Source: Mikania micrantha
Lineage: Eukaryota; Streptophyta; Magnoliopsida; Asterales; Asteraceae
Assembly: GCA_009363875.1 (NCBI GenBank)
Contig: CM018696.1
Coordinates: 90,480,215 to 90,544,214 of the forward strand
Reading direction: 5' to 3'
Length of the DNA stretch: 64,000 nucleotides
The position numbers and the translations under genes are program-made. The notes beneath the pieces were generated by a model. The model did no database searches and was not told where the DNA came from. It saw only the letters and a program-made list of their open reading frames with translations. The first letter of the stretch is position 1. Each line of letters opens with the position of its first letter. This document shows positions 33,993-45,609 of this stretch, piece by piece.

Positions 33993-35500
33993 TGTGGTAA
34001 AACAACCATCAAGCCTATTATGAGATGAAAATTCCTTATTTCAATTTATTTATACTCTAAATGATATTTGAAAAAAAAAAATTAAAAAGAAATATATAGC
34101 GAAACATTGAAGATCGTAAAAAGACGAATAGCGAATTGAGTTTTTTTTTTTCACTTAGTAAACAAATATAGTTGTTAAAAAAATTAGATTAAAATTTCAT
34201 AAATAAAAATGTTTGAGCATTACCATTTTCAAAAGAAACAATTTTATAGTAGTTATAAGCTAAACACATTATAATTTTAATCTTAAAAAAAGTAATGATT
34301 ATATATTTATAATATAAAAAATATATTTTTATTATAATCTATCTACTTCAATAAAAAAGTATCGTGTCCTGTTGAAATATATTTTTCCTGCCTTTCTCTT
34401 TTTGAAAGTACTAATATTTTTTAGCAAATAAATTATATAATTAAATATTAAAAATCTTCTAAATATAATAATGAATTATTTACTAAAACTTAAAAAACTA
34501 TAAGAAAAATTCGTTCATATCTTATTTTAAAATATAATTTTATAATTATTATATACTTAATATTTATTGTTATGTATAAGTTTTAGATATCAATAAATTT
34601 TGTTTTATCAAAAATTGATAAATCCTTACGTAAAATATTGTTTATAACATTTCAGATTTTAAGTCACGTAATATATAGGTTTTTAAGTTAATTAAATATA
34701 TATAATTTATAATAAAAGGGTAAAAATTTTGACACTTGTCATATTCTCAAACTACTATTATCACTTGTTACATTATTATTGTCCTTTGTCAATTACTTAT
34801 CATTCCATTTATCTCATATTAAATAATCATATTGTCTCTCTAATTAAATAAAATTTTCGTCTTATTAGATAATTATAATAATAAAAACTAACATTATTTA
34901 TATTTTTATAGTAAAACACACTTAATTTTTTTTTTATAAAATACGTCAAAATTTTCTAAAAATAAAATGTTTTTAGAGCAAGAAATATTTTATTTTCAAA
35001 AAAACAAAATTTATATAAAACACAAGTATCTTATAAAATGATTTTACTAAAAATAAAATGAGTTTTAAACAATGAGAATTTTTATAAGCAAATTATGTTT
35101 TTTAATTTATTTAAATGATAGAGAAAGTAACACTTTTGGTCTATTATGTTTAACGCTTTTTTTAAATTGAGTTGTTTACCTTTAATTTATATAAAAGTTA
35201 ATTTTTAATATAATACAAATTGAAGTTTTTAACGTCAGTTATTTTAAAGATATCAATTGTTACATATCATAAGGCCATGTATCATTTGTATAGTGATTAA
35301 AGCTTTTAATTATTTTTCTATTAATTAATATATTTATTAATATGCCAAAATATCAATTTATAATTGCTAAATTTTAATTATGAATTATTTAATATTTTAA
35401 ATTATATCCGTGACACTTTTAATAACAAAGTATATAAATATAAACATAGACCAACAAATATATATATATGCAAGTTATGACATGGATAAATCTAAAACCT
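33993..35500. other. AT-rich DNA with Helitron-like debris
   Basis: Fragments resembling the same Helitron family occur (tctacttcaataaaaaagt at 34345, gacacttgtcatattctc at 34730), but no complete pair of ends could be joined. No coding region was seen. Confidence 0.45.
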
Positions 35501-35502
35501 GA

Positions 35503-35530
35503 TATAAATATAAACTATAAAATGAGACCA
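35503..35530 (+). promoter_or_regulatory. TATA-like region of the RH8-type helicase gene
   Basis: gatataaatataaactata lies about 420 bp before the ATG at 35939. The long leader between is C/T-rich and ends ggtagacagttcgaaATG. A leader intron is possible but was not resolved. Confidence 0.3.
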
Positions 35531-35938
35531 TTTCATCTGAGCCCTAAATAGAAAGGCCCATCGCCATTTCTGTTCCTATCAAAAACCGATCAGTGCGTTC
35601 TTCGTTTTGTTTTTAGGTACAAATGCCAACTTTCTCCGTTTGAGTTCTTCAGATCTTTGCTTGTAATTTCATATTCAAATCCATATTGTTCAATCTCAAT
35701 TCGCAAAACATTGGCTTATATTTTTTTACGCCATCGATTTTGCCTTCAATTTGTTAGCAAAAACCAAACCCTCCCAATTTCCCCCCTCTGCTTCTAACCC
35801 ACCATCAAATTCCAAGCTATTGTTGTGTACATATTCATTATAACCCTCATCGGATTAGAGTTAGGTTTTTGGATCTGCGGCTAGTCGATCGATTAGTTTT
35901 CAGTTAGGGTGTAGGGAGATTACGGTAGACAGTTCGAA

Positions 35939-38900
35939 ATGAATAATAACTACGCACGAGGAGGAGGGGGAAGGTATCCACCGGGAATCGGTCGGGGCGG
36001 TGGCGGTGGCGGAAGTTATCATGGAAACCCTAATTCTAATTTTCAACAACAGAAGAATTACCAACAACAGTATTCGCAAAGGCTACCAGTGCACCAACAG
36101 CAGTTTCAACAACAGCAGCAGCAGCAACAACAACAGTGGCTGAGAAGAAACCCTGTGGGAAATGATTCGAGTGCGGTTGCTGAAGTTGAAAAGAGTATAC
36201 AGTCGGAAACTGCCGACTCTAGGTACAGTCGTGGTTTTATGCTTGAATTTATGTTGTATATTTATATGCATGGTTTGCTGAGTTCTTATGTTATAACATG
36301 ATGTTGTGTTGTGGTGCTCTGTTGGTGATGAATTTCATGCATTTTTATAACTTGATGTTGTTAAGCCATGGTTTGTGATTCTTGATAGAAGAAGGGGATT
36401 CCTTATATTGTGTTAGATTTATGGTTAAGGTGAACATATAGCAGCTGTGTTATAGGGTGGGATCTTTGTAGAACATTCTGTGTTTCTTAGTCTGTTTTGA
36501 TTCACTAAATTATTTGAATGTGGCCTTTTGGCTTGTTTAACTTGTTCAAGTATTTGCTTAACTTCTAATCTTAAAGGGTTTCTGTTATTTTTGCATTGGT
36601 TTTACAAATATCTAGAAGCATTGTTTGATGGCTGTTTTAGCTATAAGGTGGTATATTTTGTGCTGTAATGCATGTCGGATTCAATTTTAAAAATGTGTTT
36701 GTTGGCTTTTGGTCATTTTTTTCATTGCAGTTCCCAAGATTGGAAGGCACAATTGAGACTCCCACCAGCTGACACTCGATACAGGACAGAAGTATGTTGT
36801 TTATGTTATATATGTTTTCCTGATTTAATTTCGGATGCCTAATTTTGTCTTACATTGATGAAAATGTGCATTGGAAGTAAGAATTTTGCGTACGCATGAT
36901 ATCATGTCTGAGAATATTAACTGAATTCATTTATGAATTTCCATTCACTCAGGACGTGACAGCCACAAAAGGAAATGAATTTGAAGACTACTTTCTCAAG
37001 CGTGAGTTACTTATGGGGATATATGAAAAGGGTTTTGAAAGGCCATCTCCCATTCAGGAGGAAAGCATTCCCATTGCACTTACAGGAAGTGATATTCTTG
37101 CAAGAGCCAAGAATGGCACAGGGAAGACAGCTGCCTTCTGCATTCCTGCTTTAGAAAAAATCGATCAAGATAAAAATGTCATTCAAGGTTGTAAATTTTA
37201 GTATTCTCTAATTCTTTATATTTGATCTATGAAGCATGATGTATGTAGCTTTCATCATAAATTTCTTTCAACCTAGCACACTGTCTAAATTTTGGTGCTT
37301 CGTCTAAATTTCTTCTTTTGTAGTTGTTATACTTGTTCCAACTCGAGAGTTGGCTCTTCAGACCTCACAAGTTTGCAAAGAACTTGGAAAACATCTAAAC
37401 ATTCAAGTCATGGTTACCACCGGTGGGACCAGCTTAAAAGATGACATCATGCGATTATATCAACCAGTTCATTTACTTGTTGGTACACCCGGAAGGATAT
37501 TAGATCTTGCGAAAAAGGGAATTTGTGCATTGAAAGATTGTGCAATGCTCGTCATGGATGAGGTGCAATTTGATTGATTCTGTAATTACTTCTGTTGATA
37601 GTAACATGATTTTTTTTAAAGATTAGATTATGCTTTTGGCCCCTGTGGTTTAAGTCCTTTACCATTCTATAAGAACCCTGAATAGAAATGCCCATCGCCA
37701 TTTTTTTTAGAGTAAATTACGATGAGGTGCAATTTGATTGATTATGTAATTATTTCTATAATTTATCCTTTTAACCTTTTCAGTTATAGGTCGGCCCAAA
37801 ATTGTTAATTGTTTAAACGATAGGGGCTTTGTTGTTAGAAGATTATATTTTTGGTTGAATAGGTAAAATATACTTAAACCACTAGGGACAAAATTGTAAT
37901 TTACTCTTTTTTAAAATTTTTTATTTTGCATGTTAGTTAGTGAATTATAATAATCTATGATAATGGATATTATCTTATATCCGTTAGTTTTTTTGCAGGC
38001 TGATAAACTTTTGTCACCTGAATTCCAGCCGTCAGTAGAGCAACTGATTCACTGTATGCCCAGGAATCGTCAAATTTTGATGTTTTCAGCAACGTTTCCT
38101 GTGACAGTTAAGGATTTTAAAGATAGATATCTTCAAAAGCCGTATGTTATTAATCTCATGGATGAGCTTACACTTAAGGGAATAACACAGTTTTATGCCT
38201 TTGTTGAAGAACGACAGAAAGTTCACTGCCTCAACACTCTTTTCTCTAAGGTTCTAGCTTCGTTATTGAATTGCATTTAGAGGTGCTTTTATTTGAATTT
38301 TGGAACTGATTATCTGGCTAAGTAATCAGTTATAGTGTTTGGAATGACTGATTCTTCTTCTAATTATCTGATTATCTAGGCTCAATATAATATTACTTTT
38401 TATCCCTTTATGACAACCTAATTTGAGAGATCTTTATTTCTTTTTACTGCTTTCAACTAAAATGGGCAAACCTGGTGCATGAGGTTCCTACATGCGTAGG
38501 GTCCAGGGGGTTTTGGATCTATTTGGGCTTGAAGTACACAACCTTTGCATTCCTGTGAGAGGGTTGTTTCCATGACTTTGAACCTGTTATCTCTAGGTCA
38601 CATGGTAGCAACCTTATGGTTGCTCCAAGGCGTTCCCTATCATACCGCTTTCAACTATTTTGCTAAAAAGTTATTCTTCGTCTTTCTATGTCAACATTTT
38701 ATAATAATCAGAATATTTTAAACGCTTAAACATTCACTTATTACAACTTCAAATAGCATATTATATGTTACAATTGATTTATCTGATTCTGCTGATCATT
38801 TGATAGCAAGTAATCACTTTTAAGACACACATTTAATCATCTTTTACTAGATCCTGTTCCACTTATTGGAAGTTTCTCATTCTGGCTCTTATATTTACAG

Positions 38901-39592
38901 CTTCAAATCAACCAATCGATCATTTTCTGTAATTCTGTAAATCGTGTTGAACTATTGGCCAAGAAAATTACAGAGCTTGGTTACTCTTGTTTCTACATTC
39001 ATGCAAAAATGCTCCAAGATCACCGTAATAGAGTTTTTCATGATTTTCGTAATGGTGCTTGCAGGAATCTTGTCTGCACAGGTATTGCTGTTTTTTTTAT
39101 TTATTTTTGCGTTGCACTTGCAGTAATTTTCTTAAATTAATTTGCTAACTTAATTACTCTGTCATTATTTTTTGCAGATTTATTCACAAGGGGTATTGAT
39201 ATTCAAGCAGTAAATGTTGTTATCAATTTTGACTTCCCAAAAAACTCTGAAACATATCTGCACAGGGTATGATTGGAATATTACTGCATGGTTTACTCAT
39301 TATAGGTGGAAAACAAAATTTTAAATTAATTCATAATGCAGGTTGGTCGATCAGGGAGGTTTGGACACCTTGGCTTAGCAGTAAATCTGATTACATATGA
39401 AGATCGCTTTAATCTGTATGCATACTATTTCTTTGTATTTGCAAGAGTTATGGTTTTAAATTTTAAAACAAACTTTCAACAATTTCAGCGGCTTTTTTAT
39501 TTTCTTATCTCAGGTATAGGATTGAACAAGAACTTGGAACGGAGATTAAGCAAATTCCTCCGTTTATTGATCAGGCTATTTATTGTCGGTGA
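35939..39592 (+). CDS. RH8: DEAD-box ATP-dependent RNA helicase, DDX6/Dhh1 family (RH8 type)
   Basis: An RNA helicase of P-bodies that acts in mRNA decapping and translational repression in this family. Nine exons, all in phase: 35939-36222, 36731-36791, 36953-37187, 37324-37562, 37999-38250, 38901-39081, 39178-39266, 39342-39415, 39514-39592, giving 497 residues, close to Arabidopsis RH6/RH8/RH12. The N-terminus is Gly-rich, then Gln-rich (about residues 40-63). Motifs in order: Q motif (GFERPSPIQEE), I (AKNGTGKT), Ia (PTRELA), Ib (TPGR), II DEAD (split MDE|AD between exons 4 and 5), III (SAT), V (TRGID), VI (HRVGRSGRFG). Ends IEQELGTEIKQIPP...IYCR. No disabling change. Which of the three Arabidopsis paralogues is the true orthologue cannot be told. 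Intron 4 holds duplicated gene fragments; intron 5 holds a SINE. Confidence 0.95.
37620..37905. mobile_element. Small repeat in RH8 intron 4 carrying host-gene fragments
   Basis: Outer parts are inverted: gcttttggcccctgtggttt on the left, and aaaccactagggacaaaat on the right, which reads attttgtccctagtggttt on the minus strand. Between them are 28 bp matching the helicase's own leader (35542-35569) and 36 bp matching its exon 4/intron 4 junction (37557-37592), each with two differences. Whether this is a transposon with captured DNA or repair filler is open. Confidence 0.5.
38460..38643 (-). mobile_element. Au-type SINE in RH8 intron 5
   Basis: Read on the minus strand it begins GCCTTGGAGCAACC-like sequence with a B-box-like GGTTCAAAGTC and ends GCACCAGGTTTGCCCATTTT, the layout of the Au SINEs common in flowering plants. 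Flanks ac(t/c)gctttcaacta at 38446-38459 and 38644-38657 form a 14-bp target duplication with one mismatch. Confidence 0.8.
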
Positions 39593-41890
39593 TTGGATCA
39601 CCTTGACTTTGAAGATGCTAGATGGTGATTGTTGGTGAGTATGATTGTTTAAATATAATTTTGTGAAATTGAAGTGACTTGTGACATGCTGAAGCAATGC
39701 TCAAGCAATAATAAGTCATAGTTAATTTGCAGATTAGGCATGTCAATGGGTAGGTGTTACTCTAAATTTGATCCCTATATATGGATCCAACAAATATAAA
39801 CAATTGATCGATCCATCTGATGCATCTACTCATATTAGTTGGTTAATACACAGGTTCAGCCAAAAAAATAGTTTTATATTATTAATTTTCTCGTCATTTT
39901 TTTTAATAATTTTCCCTACCTTTAACTTCTTTCTACTGATCACTCTTTATATCACCCTCTTGATTTTTCCACCATGTCATGCTGCATCTTATATCTTCTC
40001 TTTTTCTTTCTACTCAATTTGGCACATTTTAGTAATGAAATTTCTTAACAGTAAATGTGTAAGATCATAACACTGTTATAGTGGAACTATTTTTACATTA
40101 GAAATATAGTATAGTTTGATGATTGCATAAATAAAAGTAAAAAGACAAATAGCATCAAGAGGGGGGCTAGTGACATTAAGTCTGAGCGTTAGGCAGAGCT
40201 AGACTATCAGACATTCAGACTAACCTTCTACTTTGTATTTGCAGTTAAGTAGAAACTTTAAGTGACTTTTAAAATATACAGATCTATTTTAAGATTAAGT
40301 TAACATACAGAATGCGAATTTTAATATTGTACTGCTTTGATAGAAATTTTTTTAAAAGACTACTGTGTTGTTAATATAGTTGGGATTTAAAAAAGATTGC
40401 ATCTAAGTTGAGAAAAGCTGATTGATGATCAGAAGATCACGTAATTTTCTAAATGTTAAATTCTGTAATTTAGTGGCCCTTAATTAATTGAAGCAGTGAG
40501 CTTGATATCCCAGTGTTTACATAAATGGAATTTTATACACTTGCACATAGAAATATATGTCCTAAACCGAGTCTGATTCCTAATCTGCATTGCTACTTTG
40601 CTAGTAAATATCTATATATTGTTTTTGAGTATTTTTGAAGAGAATTTGTTGTTTATCTGCTCATTTTGTTTAGACAATGTCTTGATTTAACTAGTTGATT
40701 GAATGGTAAACATGTTGCTATTCATTCTAGAATTAGACCACCTAGAAACAAAGGTTATGAGTGAAAAAGTTTAATATATGTACCAGGGTATTCTTCCTGT
40801 TAGTTTGAATGCATGTTCTGAACCACGGACAAACATTTAATTGTAGAAGACTAGAATCTGTCCGTCCAAGTTATTTTTCATATTACATGAAAAATGATTG
40901 AGAAAATATGATTTTATGGTAGACTGCATATGTTGAATTGTAATGATAGTTTTGGCTATCAAGTTCCCATAAGGTGGACCCTTCGATTTATTTTCCTCCA
41001 TGTTAAACTATTTACCTAAAAGGGTCCTGGTTTGACTTTAAGAACGTATTACTTTCCAGCTTCCAAGTCAAATTTTAATTCTTAGATATACAGCTTCCAA
41101 CCACATGGCCAACATTTAATTGCAGAAGACTAAAATAGTAAAATATGTCCACCAAGTGAAATTTAAATCTTATTTATTACATGTGACCTGAATCTTTGAT
41201 CTACAGAATTGAAGCTGTCAAGTGACATGGATCCTGTCTTGAGGAGTTTGAAGACATTTGTTTACTTTTGGGTTAACATGGTTAATTCACGATGCATAAC
41301 TGAAGAGTGGTTTCTTTAAGATGTTGGGTTTTTTTTTTTTAAAGTTCTGATGAACCAAGTTAAAAAAAACTAAGAAAGGTAACACTGAGTGAATGATGTT
41401 TCTGTGTGGGTCAGGAGTTGAACATGTTTTTAGTTGACAAACTACTTGAACACTCGTGTTTCATTCTTGTATTCTGTGTACTTTCTTCGTTCAAGATTTC
41501 GACCGCAGTAGAATCCATGAACTTTGAATCAAGTTTTGAAAAAGCCAAGCCAGGCCAGGTGTGGCGCCTTCTAAGTACGTGTTTGTTTTTTTGTTATATA
41601 TATATGTGTGTCTGTGTGTGTCAATCAATCTAGGCCTGAAGGACGTTGGTGGAATGTAGGAGAAAAAATTGCGATGTTTATTTTGTTTTTGTTTTTTTGT
41701 TAACCTTTTGCACCTAAAAATCCCACAGGTATATTTTGTTTGATACAAAAATTTTGCTAATTCTTTTACACGTTAAAGTTTTTTCACATGTTAATTTAAA
41801 TGAAATTGGCATATGTGAAGGGACTTTAATGTATAAAAATTATTGAGTGACTTTTATATTTGTGTTAAAATTTTTTGGGAGACTTTAACA
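39593..41890. other. RH8 3' flank and intergenic DNA
   Basis: The 3' UTR of the helicase must lie in the first part; a donor-like ttggtgagtatg at 39632 hints at a 3'-UTR intron but is unproven. Short frames at 39768-40070 and 41406-41633 show no domain. (TG)n runs occur at 41605-41620. No gene recognised. Confidence 0.4.
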
Positions 41891-41891
41891 C

Positions 41892-42215
41892 TCTGTTTCT
41901 GAGTTCATTTAAGAAGAGAAAATAAATGAAATGAAAGGAAAGAAGAAACATGTTTGTGTTCCTTAGTTTCATTTAACGAAGGAAGGGAAAGGAAAATAAC
42001 ATATGTTGTGTTCTCGAGTTTCATTTAACGAGGGGAAGAGAGGGAAGTGGAATGATAACTAGGCTAAATTATATGGCTTTTATTTTCTTCCGATTTGGAA
42101 GAAAATAGAAGAAAAAAAAATTCCATTTCTTTCTTTTCTTTTTCTTTCCTTTCCTCTCATTTCATTTCTTTTTTTTTTTCCTTTCTATTTTTTCCTTTAA
42201 TAAACTCAGGAACAC
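41892..42215. mobile_element. Hairpin MITE with purine/pyrimidine-asymmetric arms
   Basis: The left end tgtttctgagttcatttaa is mirrored at the right by the reverse complement of ttaataaactcaggaacaca. The left arm is a long A/G run (gaaatgaaaggaaagaagaaa), the right arm a matching C/T run. Flanking duplication was not settled. Confidence 0.5.
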
Positions 42216-43004
42216 AAGGATAAAAATAAACCGTCCTCTATTTTAATGCGTGTAATACTGTAATAATGTGAAATCGGAAATGATATAAATTTAGTTCCAT
42301 GTATATATATTCTATTCCCTTAGATTGTGTCAAGTACTGCCAACTATATAATACTAAATGCTGCTTGGGATCTAATTGCAGGAACGTATCTTTGAACACT
42401 CTCTTGGGAAAACCAAATGTATGTTATATAAAAAATTAAATTTGAAACATAAAGTCTTGTCAATATATGTTTAAATTAGTAAAACGACATAGAGAGTGAG
42501 AGTCAGGGAGATTGGGATTTCTTTAAACGTAAATAATAAATTCACCCATCACAAGCAGTAATAAATTGAACTGTGTAAGGATAAATGCAGGGAAAGCCTG
42601 AAAAAAAGAAACAAAGCAATAAATAGTTTTCACTGTGTTTCTTTTCTTTGTTGATATATGCCCTTTTTTCTTTTCTTTTTAAATATTTGATTGGGTTTCA
42701 TCACGTAAAATGCGTAAACAAATATTAAAGATGTTATACTCTTATGCAGTGTTGTAAAACTCAGCATATGCGGCCAGACACTCGGCCAAGAAGATTTTCT
42801 TCAACTCGGTCAATATACTTGGAATTTGTCAAACTAAGGTTTTCGCTATTTTTGACCGATTTTCGTTGTTTTTTACTAGCGTTTTTGTTTTTTTTCACCG
42901 ACTATTTTGATTTTCACTGTTTTTCATGAAGATATGTTGAAAGATGAGAATTAAATGAATACAATGTCTGTAATTTTATACAAAAAATATTGACTTGACA
43001 TGAT
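42216..43004. other. Intergenic DNA
   Basis: AT-rich. The segment 42744-42930 looks like a dispersed repeat (cagtgttgtaaaactc..., gttgttttttac), not a gene. Confidence 0.4.
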
Positions 43005-43540
43005 TTAGTTGATAACATCATGAAATCTAATGGTCTTCAAATCTACAACTTGTTCTATCGAAACAACCATATGAATAAAACGTCTAGGTAGCATGTTAAG
43101 AAATTTCTTGACCAATTTTGTGTCTTCTATAACCAAGCCAAGAGAAGTGATTTGAGAAGCATACTCAAACAACTTGTTTGCAAAGCTATATACAACACCT
43201 TGATGATCCTTCACCTTGATATTTTCAAACTCTCCTACTAGAGATTGAAGTCTTGCCTCTCGAATCCAATCCACACCCAAATGATGGGTTTTAAGAACAC
43301 CCACATTTCCTTTACGATTTTTAGATTTCCTATTTGTAATATCTGTTCCTTGAGTCTAGTTTGAAACAAAAGAGCCACTGCAACATTATTCTTCTTGGCA
43401 TTAACAGTTATTCCTTGTTCAATCATATCCCACCTTCCATGAACATTGAAAGTAATATGTGTTCTATAGCCCATAACGTCTAATTTGTGGATGACAACAT
43501 CGAGGAGAAAAGGAGTTATTCTCCTTGATGGTGACCTCAA
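43005..43540 (-). pseudogene. Ty1/copia gag relic (DUF4219/UBN2 type)
   Basis: Two minus-strand frames join across a shift near 43240-43300. The first reads GYRTHITFNVHGRWDMIEQG ... NVAVALLFQTRLKEQILQIG, the second REARLQSLVGEFENIKVKD ... KLVKKFLNMLPRRFIHMVVS. These are the N-terminal and UBN2 parts of copia gag polyproteins. No protease, integrase or RT lies beside it, so this is an isolated fragment. Confidence 0.8.
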
Positions 43541-43989
43541 CTTTACTATTATGTTAGTCGTCTATATGAGATTTTTTTTTTTTACCGTAAGTGATTGATG
43601 TATTTGACCCTTGATTGGTCTTCCTTATGTTACCAACAAAAGCCTAAAACTAGCCACTTGCTTGTTTTTTGAGTTGTCAAATAAATACTCAGCCATCTGA
43701 TGATATTTTTTCTTCATGGTTGTAAGATCTGCTTTAATTTTGCCTAGCCATTTTAAAATATTGACCTACTTCTTCTTTTTTCCCCTTTGTATCACAATCA
43801 AAAGAAATAATAAAAAAAAAAACTCTCCATTTTATGTTAATACACAAATAATGAGTCATTATCTTCTTGCATAGCAGCTTCTCATAACCACCCGAAGTTG
43901 CTAACTCGTTGTCTTTCTACTCTCAAGTGCTACAACACCAAAAGATGCGTGTATCCTCTGTTGTACATTTTAGTGTAATTGGATGTAAA
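43541..43989. other. Intergenic DNA, remnants of the copia relic
   Basis: Low coding potential. The stretch 43640-43760 may be further decayed gag sequence on the minus strand. Confidence 0.35.
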
Positions 43990-44170
43990 TAAATATTAAA
44001 GATTTGGAGGTGCGGAGTGCACACTCGTTTAATATTTCTGAGCTCCTGACCGAGCACGTTGGACAAGGGGCCGCACCCCCTTGCGGGGTCTAAGTGGCAG
44101 AGCCTCTAGTGCCAGTCCCTAAACGAAATTGACTTAATTCTTATGAACGAAATTGTTTTGACTCGCGAAG
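43990..44170. repeat. Fragment related to the 740-bp hAT-like element at 62.8 kb
   Basis: Shares gagctcc, cacacccttgcggggtc-type sequence (here gcaccccttgcggggtc), aggtggc/agtggc and cctaaacgaaat in the same order as 63035-63190. Termini were not found here, so it is probably partial or rearranged. Confidence 0.55.
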
Positions 44171-45609
44171 TTACCCGCCAAACCAACTGCCATTAACTGT
44201 CAAATGGGGTTGGTTGGTGTTTTAACAGGGAGGACGAATCGCAAAACAATACAATTGAAATTCGTATAACAAAGATCAACTATTGGACTATTCCTTGATC
44301 AAATTTCTTGAACTCCAAAGGGTAGGAATATTGATTTTGGATAGTGATTTCATACACGATCCGACAAAACAATCACCGCCTAAACCGTTGTTCTTTTTTT
44401 TCAAAGAAGAAATAAACACTTACTCTTTTTTCTTTTATGTCTTTGATCTTGACCCAGCGATGTAACTAACTTTGTTATTTGTATGAGATAACTAGGGCAG
44501 TAGGGCCTGATACCAATTATTATTAATGGAATTAAATTGCGTATCACATATTCCACAACTTGAATTTTCAAATAACATTTTTATAAATGAAAAAATTACT
44601 GTCAAGCCATGTTGTGCCACTGAAGACATTATTTTGTTAGTCTGCTCAAAATTAGAATTCACCTCCAACATAAATATGCATGCGTTGAATTGTTGAAAAT
44701 TGAGGCGAACTAAATTCACAATCGAGGGATTTAAATCTTTATATTTAAAATAAAAATCAGAAATCAACTGCTTTCTTTTCCTCCAACTAAAGTCACTCAT
44801 CAATCAAATGGTCGTAGGTTCGAATCCCACAAGAGGTTTTTCTCAAAGAATTGAGTTTTATTCATAATTGATGACTTGATGGTGGATATGATCAGATAGT
44901 ACTTGAGGACGTAACATGCGCCTGAGTAATTATGCACATATGTATATATATGTGTGTGTGTATATCAATACGAATACAAGTTTACAATTAATTGAATAGA
45001 AGACAAAATAAATCATGAGACGGTTATGATAGATCCAGAATAATGGGCAATCCTCATTTCCCTAGCGAACGGGTATGAGAGACCCACTGAGTCTTATAAA
45101 AGAAAGAAAAGAGACATAGAATCCCCTTATTCTAAAAAAGTCTCCCACACACAAAAAGAAGAAAAAACCCTTATTCATTCATCTTCTATGTAAAAGAGAA
45201 AGTACGTTGACAATGTTGAGCTTAATTCAGGATGGTAGACCTAGAGATTAGTTAATCAAACTCTCCGAAATAGAAAGTTCTAGTTAATACATCTTCAGTA
45301 GTGCAAAATGATATTTTAATGATCCGTAATTGATCCAAAAATTAGCCGTTAAAAAAAAATTAATTTCCCAGCAGAGCTTCCCCCAAAATCAATCCTATAG
45401 TTGGATATATTTTCGTGCAAGCAATAAATGCAAGTAGACTCCAGTCCAGCTTGCAATTCGCTGATCGCCGGTACCCAATTTTCAACTGACAAGTCCTTTT
45501 ACGCAAACACAATTACACTTTCTCTCACTCCCTCCCTCATTGCTCAAAACCTCTTCTTCTTCTTCTAGGGTTTTTGATTCAGATCAAACCAGAGAATTGA
45601 ACGACATAA
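44171..45609. other. MYB17 upstream region
   Basis: Contains a B-box-like GGTTCGAATCC at 44817 without a convincing A box, a (TA)/(TG) tract at 44940-44965, and C/T-rich leader sequence (cttcttcttcttctaggg) just before the MYB start. No promoter element was assigned with confidence. Confidence 0.4.

Noticed and set aside
36083..36271. Minus-strand frame with a poly-Leu stretch
   Set aside because: It is the antisense translation of the CAG/CAA poly-Gln repeat in helicase exon 1.
39768..40070. 100-codon hydrophobic frame downstream of the helicase
   Set aside because: AT-rich, Phe/Leu/Ile-biased chance frame with no conserved context.
44805..44840. Possible tRNA gene around GGTTCGAATCC
   Set aside because: A T-arm-like string is present, but no acceptor stem or A box in the right place; more likely SINE debris.
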